From Bhargavaea massiliensis (GTDB lineage: Bacteria; Bacillota; Bacilli; Bacillales_A; Planococcaceae): a DNA stretch of 64,000 nucleotides. The notes under the pieces were generated by a model, which worked only from the letters and a program-made list of their open reading frames with translations, ran no database searches and was not told where the DNA came from. How positions within the stretch are numbered: the first letter of the stretch is position 1; every line of letters begins with the position of its first letter. Below are positions 36,383 to 44,945 of this stretch, one piece after another. The translations under genes were made by a program, and so were the position numbers. The stretch is taken from contig NZ_JAHBCJ010000004.1 in the NCBI RefSeq assembly GCF_018390575.1, forward strand, positions 260,145 to 324,144, given 5' to 3'.

Positions 36383-37459
36383 TTATCTGGAGTGTGAAAG
36401 AATCAGAGACGCCATTTCTCCGGGTGTTTTCGGCGGCTCGGCCTGCTCCATCTTGAGGATGATTTCCTGTGCGCGGTCCTGCAGTGACCGGACGGCGTCA
36501 AGAAACGCCTGTCGCCCGACTTCCTCTTCCTGAAGCACAACGGCGAATCCGGCTTTCTCGAACAGCCTGGCATTCAGAATCTGGTCTCCCCTGCTTTTTT
36601 CCGCCGAGAGAGGTATAAGAAGCATCGGAAGGCGCAAAGCAAGAAATTCGAAGATGGAGTTCGAACCCGCTCGGGACACGACGTAATCCGCAGCTTTCAG
36701 CAAATGTCTCAGCTCATCCGTGACATATTCAAATTGCGAATAGCCTTCCATCTGTTCCAGTGCTGTGTCAAGATGCCCCTTGCCGCACAAATGGATGATA
36801 TCCATTGTTTTCATGAGTTCCGGCAAACTTGAGCGGACCGCTTCATTCAGGACCGCCGATCCCTGGCTGCCGCCCATGACGAGAAGGACCGGCTTCCGTC
36901 CCGATAAGCCGGCGATGCGGAGCCCTTCGCCTTTGGAACCTTCGAACAGTTCCTGACGGATGACCGGTCCCGTACAGGTCGCTTCCGCTTTCCGGACATG
37001 CGGCACTGTTTCCGGGAAGACCGTGAACACATGATCGGCAAACGGCATCGCCAGCTTGTTGGCAAGTCCGGGTGTGACATCTGATTCATGGATGACTACC
37101 GGGACCCCCGCCATACGTCCGGCCAGGATGACCGGCACCGAGACGAATCCTCCTTTGGAGAAGATCAGCGACGGCTTCAGCTTCCGGATGATCTTATATG
37201 CCTGCAGCACTCCCGCTCCGACCTTAAACGGATCGGAAAAGTTCTTCATCGAGAAGTACCGCCGCAGCTTTCCGCTGGAGATTTCATAATAAGGGACTGA
37301 CGGAAATGATTCAGTGATCAGATTTTTTTCTATTCCGTCGCGGGACCCGATATAATGGACATCGTAGCCTTGTTCAGCCAGCGACGGGATGATTGCCTGA
37401 TTCAAAGAGACGTGCCCGGCCGTACCGCCTCCTGTGAGGATGATGTTCGGTCGTGTCAT
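36383..37459 (-). CDS. murG: UDP-N-acetylglucosamine transferase MurG
   Basis: A 358-residue GT-B glycosyltransferase with the G-loops ILTGGGTAGHV and VMGGSQGSAVLNE, and the donor-site region SRAGSNSIFEFLALRLPMLLIPL. It adds GlcNAc to lipid I to form lipid II at the inner membrane face. It lies outside a division/cell-wall cluster, beside odhA, as in staphylococci. In B. subtilis murG sits in the dcw region, so the placement is a lineage marker. Confidence 0.93.
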   Translation of the reverse strand: MTRPNIILTGGGTAGHVSLNQAIIPSLAEQGYDVHYIGSRDGIEKNLITESFPSVPYYEISSGKLRRYFSMKNFSDPFKVGAGVLQAYKIIRKLKPSLIFSKGGFVSVPVILAGRMAGVPVVIHESDVTPGLANKLAMPFADHVFTVFPETVPHVRKAEATCTGPVIRQELFEGSKGEGLRIAGLSGRKPVLLVMGGSQGSAVLNEAVRSSLPELMKTMDIIHLCGKGHLDTALEQMEGYSQFEYVTDELRHLLKAADYVVSRAGSNSIFEFLALRLPMLLIPLSAEKSRGDQILNARLFEKAGFAVVLQEEEVGRQAFLDAVRSLQDRAQEIILKMEQAEPPKTPGEMASLILSHSR

Positions 37460-37558
37460 ACTATTCCCTCAATTCATTTACAATGTTTCATACATATGAA
37501 CGCATTATCCATTCTAACACAGCAGAATGCAAGTACTTACAGACTGGAGGTATGCAGG

Positions 37559-38920
37559 ATGGAAACACGAAGGCCGCTCCGTCTGAAAGCGGGGACCATG
37601 TCGAAAGTCGTCGGCCCGATCCTCGTCACTCAGGTGGCGATGTACCTCATGACATTCTTCGATATCCTCATGACCGGACGTTATGACTCCGGACACCTGG
37701 CAGGCGTGACAATCGGATCTTCCTTCTGGAACCCGGTCTACACGGGACTGGCAGGAATTCTTTTATCTGTGACACCCATTGTCGCCCAGGCGATCGGTGC
37801 CGGACGCAAGGAAGAGACACGCCCGACTGTACAGCAAGGACTGTATATAAGCATTGCCCTGTCTGCAGCAGTGTTTATTTTGCTGCAGATTGCCATACGC
37901 TTCGGACTTGGCCAAATGCCGCTTGAGGAGCAGGTACGCCAGGTGTCTGCCGGCTACCTGACGGCGATGAGCGCCGGGCTGCTGCCGCTGTTCGCCTATA
38001 CGGTCATCCGCTCCTTTATAGATGCTCTCGGGGCCACAAGGGTCACAATGTTCATCACCCTTCTCTCCGCCCCGGTCAACATCCTTCTGAACTGGCTGTT
38101 CATCTTTGGCAAGGCCGGCTTCCCTGAACTCGGCGGTGTGGGAGCCGGTGTCGCCTCCGCCATCACTTACTGGATCATCCTGGCGATCGCGATCTTTGTT
38201 ACCCATACGAAGCGGCCTTTCCAGCCGTACCGGCTATTCCGCGGATGGGAACGCATCTCCCTTCCCCGCTGGAAGGAAATCATCGTCCTCGGTGTTCCGA
38301 TCGGCATCTCGATCTTCACTGAGACAAGCATCTTTGCGGTTGTCACACTCTTTATGAGCGGCTACTCGACTGAAACCATTTCCGCGCACCAGATTGCGCT
38401 CAACTTCACTTCACTTCTTTACATGATTCCGCTCAGCCTCTCGATGGGTGCGACCATACTCGTCGGCCACGAAGCCGGTGCCGGCAGGTGGAAAGAGGCG
38501 AAAGAATACAGCTGGCTCGGTGTCGGATTGGCAATCGTGTTCAGCCTGATTTCCATCTTCATTCTCGTCACATTCCGTGACGGAATCGCCTCCCTGTATA
38601 CACAGGACGAGGCCATCGTCCGGCTCGCCGTCCAGTTCTTCGTCTTTGCGGCATTTTTCCAGCTGTCGGACGCCGTACAGGCCCCGGTTCAGGGCGCTTT
38701 GCGCGGCTACAAGGATGTAAATGTCACCTTTATCATGGCGATCATCTCGTACTGGGTCATCGGCCTTCCGGTCGGCTATATGATTGCGAACAACACGGAC
38801 CTGGGACCGTTCGGCTACTGGATCGGACTGATCACCGGTTTGACAGCAGGAGCGATTACTCTGTCCATCCGTCTTCTGCTCATCCAGAAAAAGAAAGCCG
38901 TTCTCCGGACTACCCGATGA
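37559..38920 (+). CDS. MATE family multidrug/Na+ efflux transporter
   Basis: A 453-residue protein with about twelve membrane helices in two repeats. MATE features include the N-terminal VGPILVTQVAMYLMTFFDILMTG and the matching second-half segment LGVPIGISIFTE. It exports cationic compounds using an ion gradient. ATG 37559 follows TGGAGG with an eight-base gap; the open frame upstream overlaps murG and is not used. Divergent from murG and closed by a terminator. Confidence 0.93.
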   Translation: METRRPLRLKAGTMSKVVGPILVTQVAMYLMTFFDILMTGRYDSGHLAGVTIGSSFWNPVYTGLAGILLSVTPIVAQAIGAGRKEETRPTVQQGLYISIALSAAVFILLQIAIRFGLGQMPLEEQVRQVSAGYLTAMSAGLLPLFAYTVIRSFIDALGATRVTMFITLLSAPVNILLNWLFIFGKAGFPELGGVGAGVASAITYWIILAIAIFVTHTKRPFQPYRLFRGWERISLPRWKEIIVLGVPIGISIFTETSIFAVVTLFMSGYSTETISAHQIALNFTSLLYMIPLSLSMGATILVGHEAGAGRWKEAKEYSWLGVGLAIVFSLISIFILVTFRDGIASLYTQDEAIVRLAVQFFVFAAFFQLSDAVQAPVQGALRGYKDVNVTFIMAIISYWVIGLPVGYMIANNTDLGPFGYWIGLITGLTAGAITLSIRLLLIQKKKAVLRTTR

Positions 38921-38932
38921 GCCGCATAGAAG

Positions 38933-38970
38933 AGCCCCGTTGCCAACACTGCAACGGGGCTTTCGTGTTT
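38933..38970. terminator. Bidirectional terminator between MATE and gerAC genes
   Basis: AGCCCCGTTGC-CAACACT-GCAACGGGGCT hairpin with TTCGTGTTT on the plus side. Confidence 0.8.
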
Positions 38971-38976
38971 CCCTTC

Positions 38977-40065
38977 TCACTCGAGGATGCCTGTCCGCTC
39001 GATTTTCAGATCGACGCTCGCATCGATCTCTAGTGAAGGATAAGTTTCACTCCACTTCGCTTTTTCCCAGAGATCGTGATGGAACGCCCGTACCCTGCGC
39101 CCGATTCCGATCGCGTCACTTTCCGCCTCCTGAAGTTTGCCGATCAGCTTGTTGACATCTTCTTCAACAAGTTTGCCAAGTTCCTTGCCCAGCCGGTCCA
39201 TCTGCTTTTGATTTTTATAGACGGCACCATGTGCAAATTCTTCGACTTCCGCTTTGATGCGCAGCTCGATATCCACATGTTCCCCTTTGATTTTGATCTT
39301 CTGCTTATTGGAGATGATCTCGATCTGGATGGGCGTCTTTTCCCCCTCCACTTCCACATCATAATTCAGCCTGAGAATGGTGCCCGTCTCCTTCTTCAGC
39401 ATGGCGAGTAATCGGCCTTCGTCGAGACTCAGAACTTCTCCCGTGTACTCCATGCCGCTGAACAGCCCGGTACCCGCAAGCTCCGGTTCTCCGGTCTGTT
39501 CCTCGATTTTAAGTACGGGAAGTGACAAGTCCATCCCATCATCAAAAAGAATCGTGCAGACCTGCTGGAGATCATACATGGTGGAAAGGGAATACTTGTG
39601 GAACGTATCGATCTTTTTTCCGAACGTTTCGGACTCGTTCTTTGGCGCGCCGGATGATCCCGGATTATCGAAGTATTGTTTCATGTCTCCCTGTGCGATT
39701 GCCATATGCCCGGTTACCCGGTTCCTGGGAACGCGAAAAAAGGAATCCATGAAATCGTAGATCCTGTGCTTTGCCGCCTCCTCTGATATTAAGAATACCT
39801 GAAGATAGCTGAGGTCAAGCACTTCATCGGAGCGCTCATTGGCCGTGTTCCTCGCTTCTGAGTAGGTACGCCCTTTCGACTCGAGTGACTGTGGTACTGG
39901 CTGGCTGTCCAGCAGCTCAGGAAAGCCGTAATAGACGGTCACTTCATCCTTGTTTCCGTCGATTCCCGCCATAGTCACAACCTGAATATCCCTGAAGACA
40001 AGCTCATCCCAGCATCCTGAAAGCAGCAGCACGGCTGACAGCACCCAAAACATCAAACGCTTCAT
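38977..40065 (-). CDS. gerAC: Ger(x)C family spore germination lipoprotein
   Basis: A 362-residue lipoprotein with a signal peptide and lipobox LLSGC (Cys18), followed by the GerAC pattern (CWDELVFRDIQVVTMAGID, DFMDSFFRVPRNR). It is the C subunit of a nutrient germinant receptor in the spore inner membrane. The start overlaps the end of the B-subunit gene by four bases, placing it last in an A-B-C operon. Length is near the family's 370 aa and no disruption is seen. Which receptor type it equals cannot be told. Confidence 0.88.
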   Translation of the reverse strand: MKRLMFWVLSAVLLLSGCWDELVFRDIQVVTMAGIDGNKDEVTVYYGFPELLDSQPVPQSLESKGRTYSEARNTANERSDEVLDLSYLQVFLISEEAAKHRIYDFMDSFFRVPRNRVTGHMAIAQGDMKQYFDNPGSSGAPKNESETFGKKIDTFHKYSLSTMYDLQQVCTILFDDGMDLSLPVLKIEEQTGEPELAGTGLFSGMEYTGEVLSLDEGRLLAMLKKETGTILRLNYDVEVEGEKTPIQIEIISNKQKIKIKGEHVDIELRIKAEVEEFAHGAVYKNQKQMDRLGKELGKLVEEDVNKLIGKLQEAESDAIGIGRRVRAFHHDLWEKAKWSETYPSLEIDASVDLKIERTGILE

Positions 40066-41102
40066 CCGCTTGCCCCCTCCCCGGTTCTTTTCCGCCTCCT
40101 CAGTTGATTGGATATGATGATAAACGCCGGAATTGCCATGGCAAACACAGTATGAAGATATGGTATTAAAATGGCATTCATCTCAACGGCGCTTTTCGTC
40201 GCCATGGTATTCGTGATAAATATGAAAATGACGGCCATCCAGACGGCATGCTTCTTGTAATTGGCAATCCCCATCAGCGTAAGGAGACGGACGACCGCAA
40301 ATGCATATATGCACACCGTGACAATCGACCATGCCAGCCAGATATAAATGAAAAAGAGATCAAGCCGTTCGACAAATGTGACCTCCTGTGATTTCAGCAG
40401 ATACATGATCGGGTCCGGGAACAGGTCGAATTCTTTCAGGGAAAAGTAGGCAAGCGGAAAAATCAGCATATACATGAAAAAGGCTAACCAGATGGAACTG
40501 TAGATTGCCAAATTGCGAAAACTCACCTTTTCCGGCAACAGGAGCCTGAAGAGCAGATACAACTCGATCCCGATAAAAGGCAGCTGCGCAGGCTGGAGCG
40601 CCTTTTGCAGTTCGGAAAGTGAAAGATGCGCGACTGGCAGCAGGTTGGTCCAGATCAGATCATTGACCGCCAAAGAAACAAACAAGACAAAAATCAGAAT
40701 CAGGGGGATGAGAATGACCCCCAGATTGATGGCTGTGGTCGGTTTACTGAGAACAACTGCCAAAAGCACCGACGTCATCAGTGCGATGACCAAAAGCATG
40801 GGCGTTTCAGGGAAAGCCCACACATTAAGCGTATATACAGTCTTGCCGATGAGACTCGAACAAATAAAATACCAGTACAGGCCATAAAGCACACATACAG
40901 GCTTTGACCAGATAAAACGATCGATAAACCGTTCAAACAGCCAAAGATGCAGGGGGAAAAGCAGTCCCAGGCACAAAAATACCAGCCAGGCATCGCTGCC
41001 GGCCACCCTGATCAGAGGAGCCTGGAAAGAAATGAACACCGTGCCGGTCTGTACTATGAACAGCATGAGAAACAACTGCGTTTGCGTAATCCGGATTTTC
41101 AT
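40062..41102 (-). CDS. gerAB: GerAB/Spore germination permease
   Basis: A 346-residue membrane protein with about ten helices of the amino-acid-permease-like GerAB family (start MKIRITQTQLFLMLFIVQTG). It probably forms the nutrient-binding subunit of the germinant receptor. ATG 41102 shares one base with the gerAA stop (TGATG), and its own end overlaps gerAC. The B subunit decides germinant specificity in known receptors, so this gene would be the one to compare for ligand prediction. Confidence 0.88.
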   Translation of the reverse strand: MKIRITQTQLFLMLFIVQTGTVFISFQAPLIRVAGSDAWLVFLCLGLLFPLHLWLFERFIDRFIWSKPVCVLYGLYWYFICSSLIGKTVYTLNVWAFPETPMLLVIALMTSVLLAVVLSKPTTAINLGVILIPLILIFVLFVSLAVNDLIWTNLLPVAHLSLSELQKALQPAQLPFIGIELYLLFRLLLPEKVSFRNLAIYSSIWLAFFMYMLIFPLAYFSLKEFDLFPDPIMYLLKSQEVTFVERLDLFFIYIWLAWSIVTVCIYAFAVVRLLTLMGIANYKKHAVWMAVIFIFITNTMATKSAVEMNAILIPYLHTVFAMAIPAFIIISNQLRRRKRTGEGASG

Positions 41103-42502
41103 CACGAGCGTTTACCGCCATGATTAAACGTTTGCTGCTGCTTATCCGGACGGTAAAACGGCACCCTGAAAAAGACATCCTTGAAGCGGCTCGGATCGAA
41201 CGGGACAAGTGGAGACAGATAAGGCTGTCCGAGAGATGAAAGATTCAGCAGATGGATGAACAGGAATAGGGTTCCAAGCACCATCCCGAGGAATCCGAGT
41301 GCGGCACTCAGCAGCATGAACGGGAACCGGATCAGCCTTACCGCCATATTCATCTCAGCGGAGGGAATGACGAAGCTGGCAATGGCCGTCATCGCGACGA
41401 CGATTACCATCAGATTTGAGGCAAGACCCGCGCTGACGATCGCATCCCCGATGACAATCCCGCCGACGATGCCTACAGTCTGGCCGATCGGCTGCGGCAG
41501 CCTGACGCTCGCTTCCCTGATAAGCTCAATGAACAGTTCCAGGATCAATGCTTCCAAAAGCGGCCGGTAAGGAATGTCATTGATCTGCATTTTTACCGTC
41601 TTCGCCAGCTCAATCGGCATGATTTCCGAATGGAAGCTGATGACGGAAATATAGAATGCAGGCAGCAGGATGGCCGTGAAAAAAGCGACGACCCGGACCA
41701 TCCGGTAAAAGGAGCCGACAATGATCCGGCTATTGTAGTCATCAGGTGACTCGTAAAATGCAAAAAAATTGGTCGGCGTGATAATGCTTGTAGGTGAACT
41801 GTCTGTTAATAATGCCGCTTTCCCTTCCAGTAGGCTGTAGATCACACGGTCTGGCCGCTCGGTATTCAGGAACAGAGGAAAAGGTGAATACACCTGGTCC
41901 TCAAGATAATCCTCGGTCTGTCCCATGCTGTAGAACTCCTTGTACGGTATATCTCTGATCCTTTGGCGGATTTGGGCCAGCACATCCGGGTCGATGGCAT
42001 CCGCAAGATAAAGGATATTGATGTGTGCATGGGTGTTCTCCATCCGGAAGCTTTCCATCACCAGGTCCTTGCGCTGAAGCCGTTTTCTGACCAGCGCAAC
42101 ATTGTCGGTGATACTTTCCACAAACCCTTCATGCGCCCCACGGACGACCGTCTCGTTTTTCGGCTCTTCCGGTGAACGCTTCGGGGCATTGTTCACCTGG
42201 ATGCCCAGCATCATGTTGGTCTCCGGGAAGACGATGACCAGATTGCCGGTGCACACCTGTTCAGCAAGCTTTTCCTCACTGAAGGCCTCAGCCGATGAGG
42301 TAGCGGAATTTCCCCATTTCTCGCTTCCTGCCATCGCCCGTTTCTCGAGCATCTCCAGATGCCGGTCCGCCAGTGCAGTATCGATCAGTGTTGTATAGTA
42401 GCAGAGAACCGCGGGGACTCCCGCAACCTCACGTTCCTTCACTTCAAAGTCCACGGAATGATTAAAATAGCTGTGGATGGATTGCATAAACTCGGCATTC
42501 AT
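41102..42502 (-). CDS. gerAA: GerAA family spore germination protein
   Basis: A 466-residue protein with a large N-terminal soluble domain (~residues 1-270) and five or so C-terminal helices, including the family core SFHSEIMPIELAKT and RLPQPIGQTVGIVGGIVIGDA. A-subunits oligomerise into an ion channel that opens during germination. ATG 42502 has AGAGGTGA at a good distance. The A-B-C gene order with base overlaps is standard. The operon implies that the lineage forms endospores or recently did. Confidence 0.9.
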   Translation of the reverse strand: MNAEFMQSIHSYFNHSVDFEVKEREVAGVPAVLCYYTTLIDTALADRHLEMLEKRAMAGSEKWGNSATSSAEAFSEEKLAEQVCTGNLVIVFPETNMMLGIQVNNAPKRSPEEPKNETVVRGAHEGFVESITDNVALVRKRLQRKDLVMESFRMENTHAHINILYLADAIDPDVLAQIRQRIRDIPYKEFYSMGQTEDYLEDQVYSPFPLFLNTERPDRVIYSLLEGKAALLTDSSPTSIITPTNFFAFYESPDDYNSRIIVGSFYRMVRVVAFFTAILLPAFYISVISFHSEIMPIELAKTVKMQINDIPYRPLLEALILELFIELIREASVRLPQPIGQTVGIVGGIVIGDAIVSAGLASNLMVIVVAMTAIASFVIPSAEMNMAVRLIRFPFMLLSAALGFLGMVLGTLFLFIHLLNLSSLGQPYLSPLVPFDPSRFKDVFFRVPFYRPDKQQQTFNHGGKRS

Positions 42503-42596
42503 AATGAATCACCTCTTCAAGGAAGTATCCGCCCCAAAAAAGAAATTTATTCCTCGATTCGAGTGTGTGCCGATGAAGGCTTGTTCACTACAGCAT

Positions 42597-42651
42597 ACAA
42601 AAACCCCCTTATCTCTTCCGGAATTTCCGGTAGAGACAAAGGGGTGTTTTT
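42597..42651 (-). terminator. CAP-domain gene terminator (long hairpin)
   Basis: On the minus strand, a long interrupted stem (CCCCTTT-TCTCT-CCGGAAATTCCGG-AGAGA-AAGGGG) ends in GTTTTTG. It separates the CAP gene from the gerA operon; the plus side also ends in a T run. Confidence 0.8.
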
Positions 42652-42686
42652 ATCTGATCAGTTGACCCTCAAGATATCCGTTCAGC

Positions 42687-43565
42687 TTATTTCTGAATGA
42701 ACATCTGAGTCCAGTAGTGGCCGTTGGAATCGTAGCCGATACCGATGTGAGTGAATTCCGGTGTCAGGATATTCTGGCGGTGGCCAGGTGATTCCATCCA
42801 GCCTTTGACGACTTCTTCAGGAGTCCGCTGGCCCATTGCGATGTTCTCGGCTGCTTTCTTGTAGCTGATGCCGGCAGCCTTCATCTGGTCGAACGGAGAA
42901 CCATATGTTGGGCTGGTGTGCGAGAAGTAGTTGTTCTTGCGCATGTCTGCGGATTTTGCCCTTGCCGCATCCATGAGTTTCGTATCTGCCGCCAATGGCT
43001 TGAGGCCGGCTTTGGAGCGTTCTGCATTTGTCAGGTCAAGGACTTTCTGTTCAACTGCACTCAGGCCGGCAGTCTGCTGTGGTGCTTGTTCAGCCGGCTC
43101 AGCCGATGGCTGGGACGGTTGCTGTGGAGCTGGTGCAGGGGCCGGTGCTGCAGGTTTTTCCACTTCCGGCTTTTGCTCTGCAGGTTTTTCAGGTGCCGGT
43201 GCAGGCTTTTCTTCTTTAGGCTGTTCCGGTGCTGGAGCCGGTGCAGGTTTTGGCTGTTCCGGTTTTTCCTCCGCCGCAGGGGTTTCCTGCTTAACCGTCT
43301 CAGGCTTTTCCTGTTCGGCGTTCGGTACCGGAAGCTTGTAGCCATACTGTTTAAGGACTTTCTGGATCAGGCTTTCGATGTCCAATTTGGAGATGTCGTC
43401 ACCGTTGTTACGGATGACTTCTCCAGCTACATATGTATGCAGGGATACACCTTCCACGTTGATCTTCTGGAATTGTTCGTTTTCTGTTGTCTGCTGTGCT
43501 TGCGCAGTGAGGCCCGGCGTAAGAAGCGTCGCGCTCATAGCGAGAACGGAAATCGTTTTTTTCAT
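42687..43565 (-). CDS. Secreted CAP-domain (YkwD-like) protein
   Basis: A 292-residue exported protein: signal peptide MKKTISVLAMSATLLTPGLT with likely cleavage after AQA, a short mixed domain, a Pro/Ala/Glu/Lys-rich linker (~residues 90-165), and a C-terminal CAP domain (LTNAERSKAGLKPLAAD, YFSHTSPTYGSP, AENIAMGQRTPEEVVKGWMESPGHRQNIL). Bacterial CAP proteins such as YkwD and SafA-associated proteins occur in walls and spore coats; the activity is unknown. ATG 43565 follows AGGGAGGAA; the upstream extension is not a signal sequence. Confidence 0.9.
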   Translation of the reverse strand: MKKTISVLAMSATLLTPGLTAQAQQTTENEQFQKINVEGVSLHTYVAGEVIRNNGDDISKLDIESLIQKVLKQYGYKLPVPNAEQEKPETVKQETPAAEEKPEQPKPAPAPAPEQPKEEKPAPAPEKPAEQKPEVEKPAAPAPAPAPQQPSQPSAEPAEQAPQQTAGLSAVEQKVLDLTNAERSKAGLKPLAADTKLMDAARAKSADMRKNNYFSHTSPTYGSPFDQMKAAGISYKKAAENIAMGQRTPEEVVKGWMESPGHRQNILTPEFTHIGIGYDSNGHYWTQMFIQK

Positions 43566-43666
43566 TCTCAATTCCTCCCTTCGGCACCATCGTACACGAA
43601 GGAGCGGATGCATATCGTTCCAGCACTTTCCTCCAAGACCAGTCATCCCCCCGGACTATGAAAATA

Positions 43667-43710
43667 GGCGTCCTGCCGGATGATTCATAGGAAATCTCCG
43701 GCAGGACGCC
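43667..43710 (-). terminator. Terminator of the COG0523 operon
   Basis: On the minus strand, GGCGTCCTGCCGGA / TCCGGCAGGACGCC stem, 14 bp perfect, followed by TATTTTC, after the small gene at 43740. Confidence 0.75.
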
Positions 43711-43739
43711 CGACTATTTCATATTAAGTGCTGTTGACA

Positions 43740-43994
43740 TCAGAGCATCAGAGACCGATAGAAGCAGATCAGGATTTCCTGATCTTCATCAGGAAGAGCG
43801 GAAGAACGAATGCGATCTTTGATTTCAGTGAACTTGGTTTCACGGCCTTTTCTCAGTCTCGGATGGGTCAGCCTGTCGGCCAGCTCATCTTCGGCAAGGG
43901 AGGAGATTTCCTGGATGGACGATGCTTGCTGCGCTGCCTCCCTTCCCTTCCACAGTCTGCTGTATGCCGAAATCAGACGCTCTTGGTCATTCAT
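43740..43994 (-). CDS. Small hypothetical protein coupled to COG0523 gene
   Basis: An 84-residue charged, probably helical protein beginning MNDQERLISAYSRLWKGREA. Its ATG at 43994 lies inside the last codons of the COG0523 GTPase gene and there is no independent SD, so it should be translated by coupling. I recognise no family. The tight overlap suggests a partner or accessory of the GTPase, but that is inference. Confidence 0.6.
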   Translation of the reverse strand: MNDQERLISAYSRLWKGREAAQQASSIQEISSLAEDELADRLTHPRLRKGRETKFTEIKDRIRSSALPDEDQEILICFYRSLML

Positions 43995-44886
43995 CGCCCG
44001 CACCCGGGACACGGATTTCGGAGAGCCCTTCACCGATCAGGACAAGATTTGCCGGCATGTTCATGTATTCCGGAATCCACTGGACCATCCCATATGCATA
44101 TTGGAACAGCGATGGATATTTGTTTCCCTCAAGAGGTACATAGCCCTTCATCCGGTATACCGTCTCCGGCAGCGACCGGATCCAGTCCTCAAACGCGTCC
44201 CGGCCAACCGGCTTGCTGAATCTCACAAGGCGTGTGCCGATCGGAAGGTGGCTGCCGATGCCCGCTTTCTGCACCGGGATTCCAGCCGGTTTTTGAGTCA
44301 TGATGCGTAGAGCATCCAGAGGAACTTTGCTGTTGATGGTTTCCACAATCCGGGCACCGGGATTCAGTGACTGGATGCCCATAACGGCTTCCGCCTTCTC
44401 TGAATCCGTCAGCAGGTCGCTTTTGTTCAGAAGGACGAATCCGGCATGCCGGATCTGTTCAAGGAACAGCATGCGTACCTGGGGTGTCATGCCGTCAGCG
44501 GCAAGGTAGCGTCTGCCGTCAGCCACGGTAACGATTCCCTTCACATCGAGTTTGTCTCCGAACAGCGGTGAATGGACGGCATCGAGAACCTCCACCGGAT
44601 GCGCAGCCCCGGTCGTCTCGATGAAAATGATGTCTACTTCCTCATGCAGCAGAGCCTGCATCTGTGACTCGGTCTTTTCCGAGCCGGTGCAACAGATGCA
44701 TCCATTCAGGATTTCCTTTAGCGGCACGCCGTCTTCCACTGCTTCCGAATCAAATGCCAGTTCTCCGAGTTCATTCATGATAACCCCCGGTTTCAGCCCT
44801 TCCTCCTTTGCTTGCCTGATCAGCCAAGTCAGCAGGGAGGTTTTTCCGCTCCCCAGAAAACCGCTCAGGATATACACTTCGGTCAT
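43987..44886 (-). CDS. COG0523 (CobW/ZNG1-type) metallochaperone GTPase
   Basis: A 299-residue G3E-family GTPase with Walker A GFLGSGKTS (residues 9-17), the metal motif GCICC (Cys63, Cys65, Cys66), IIFIETTG and NKSD guanine specificity. There is a shortened C-terminal domain. COG0523 proteins deliver zinc, cobalt or iron to client enzymes. Here no B12 or nitrile hydratase genes are near; the neighbour is CtpB. A zinc role is the most common in Bacillales (B. subtilis ZagA/YciC), but no Zur box was recognised upstream. Confidence 0.88.
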   Translation of the reverse strand: MTEVYILSGFLGSGKTSLLTWLIRQAKEEGLKPGVIMNELGELAFDSEAVEDGVPLKEILNGCICCTGSEKTESQMQALLHEEVDIIFIETTGAAHPVEVLDAVHSPLFGDKLDVKGIVTVADGRRYLAADGMTPQVRMLFLEQIRHAGFVLLNKSDLLTDSEKAEAVMGIQSLNPGARIVETINSKVPLDALRIMTQKPAGIPVQKAGIGSHLPIGTRLVRFSKPVGRDAFEDWIRSLPETVYRMKGYVPLEGNKYPSLFQYAYGMVQWIPEYMNMPANLVLIGEGLSEIRVPGAGDE

Positions 44887-44908
44887 TGGTCAGTCATCCT
44901 TTCAATGA

Positions 44909-44940
44909 AGCGGGCGGAATCCAGAATGGACTCCGCCCGC
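44909..44940 (-). terminator. Hairpin between ctpB and COG0523 gene
   Basis: On the minus strand, GCGGGCGGA-TCCA / TGGA-TCCGCCCGC stem, but with a poor T tract (TTCATTG). It may attenuate read-through into the GTPase gene. Confidence 0.45.
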
Positions 44941-44945
44941 CAATA

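Noticed and set aside
43061-43345. Tandem repeat DNA in the CAP-domain gene
   Set aside because: It encodes a Pro/Ala/Glu linker, a common flexible spacer, and is explained by the protein.
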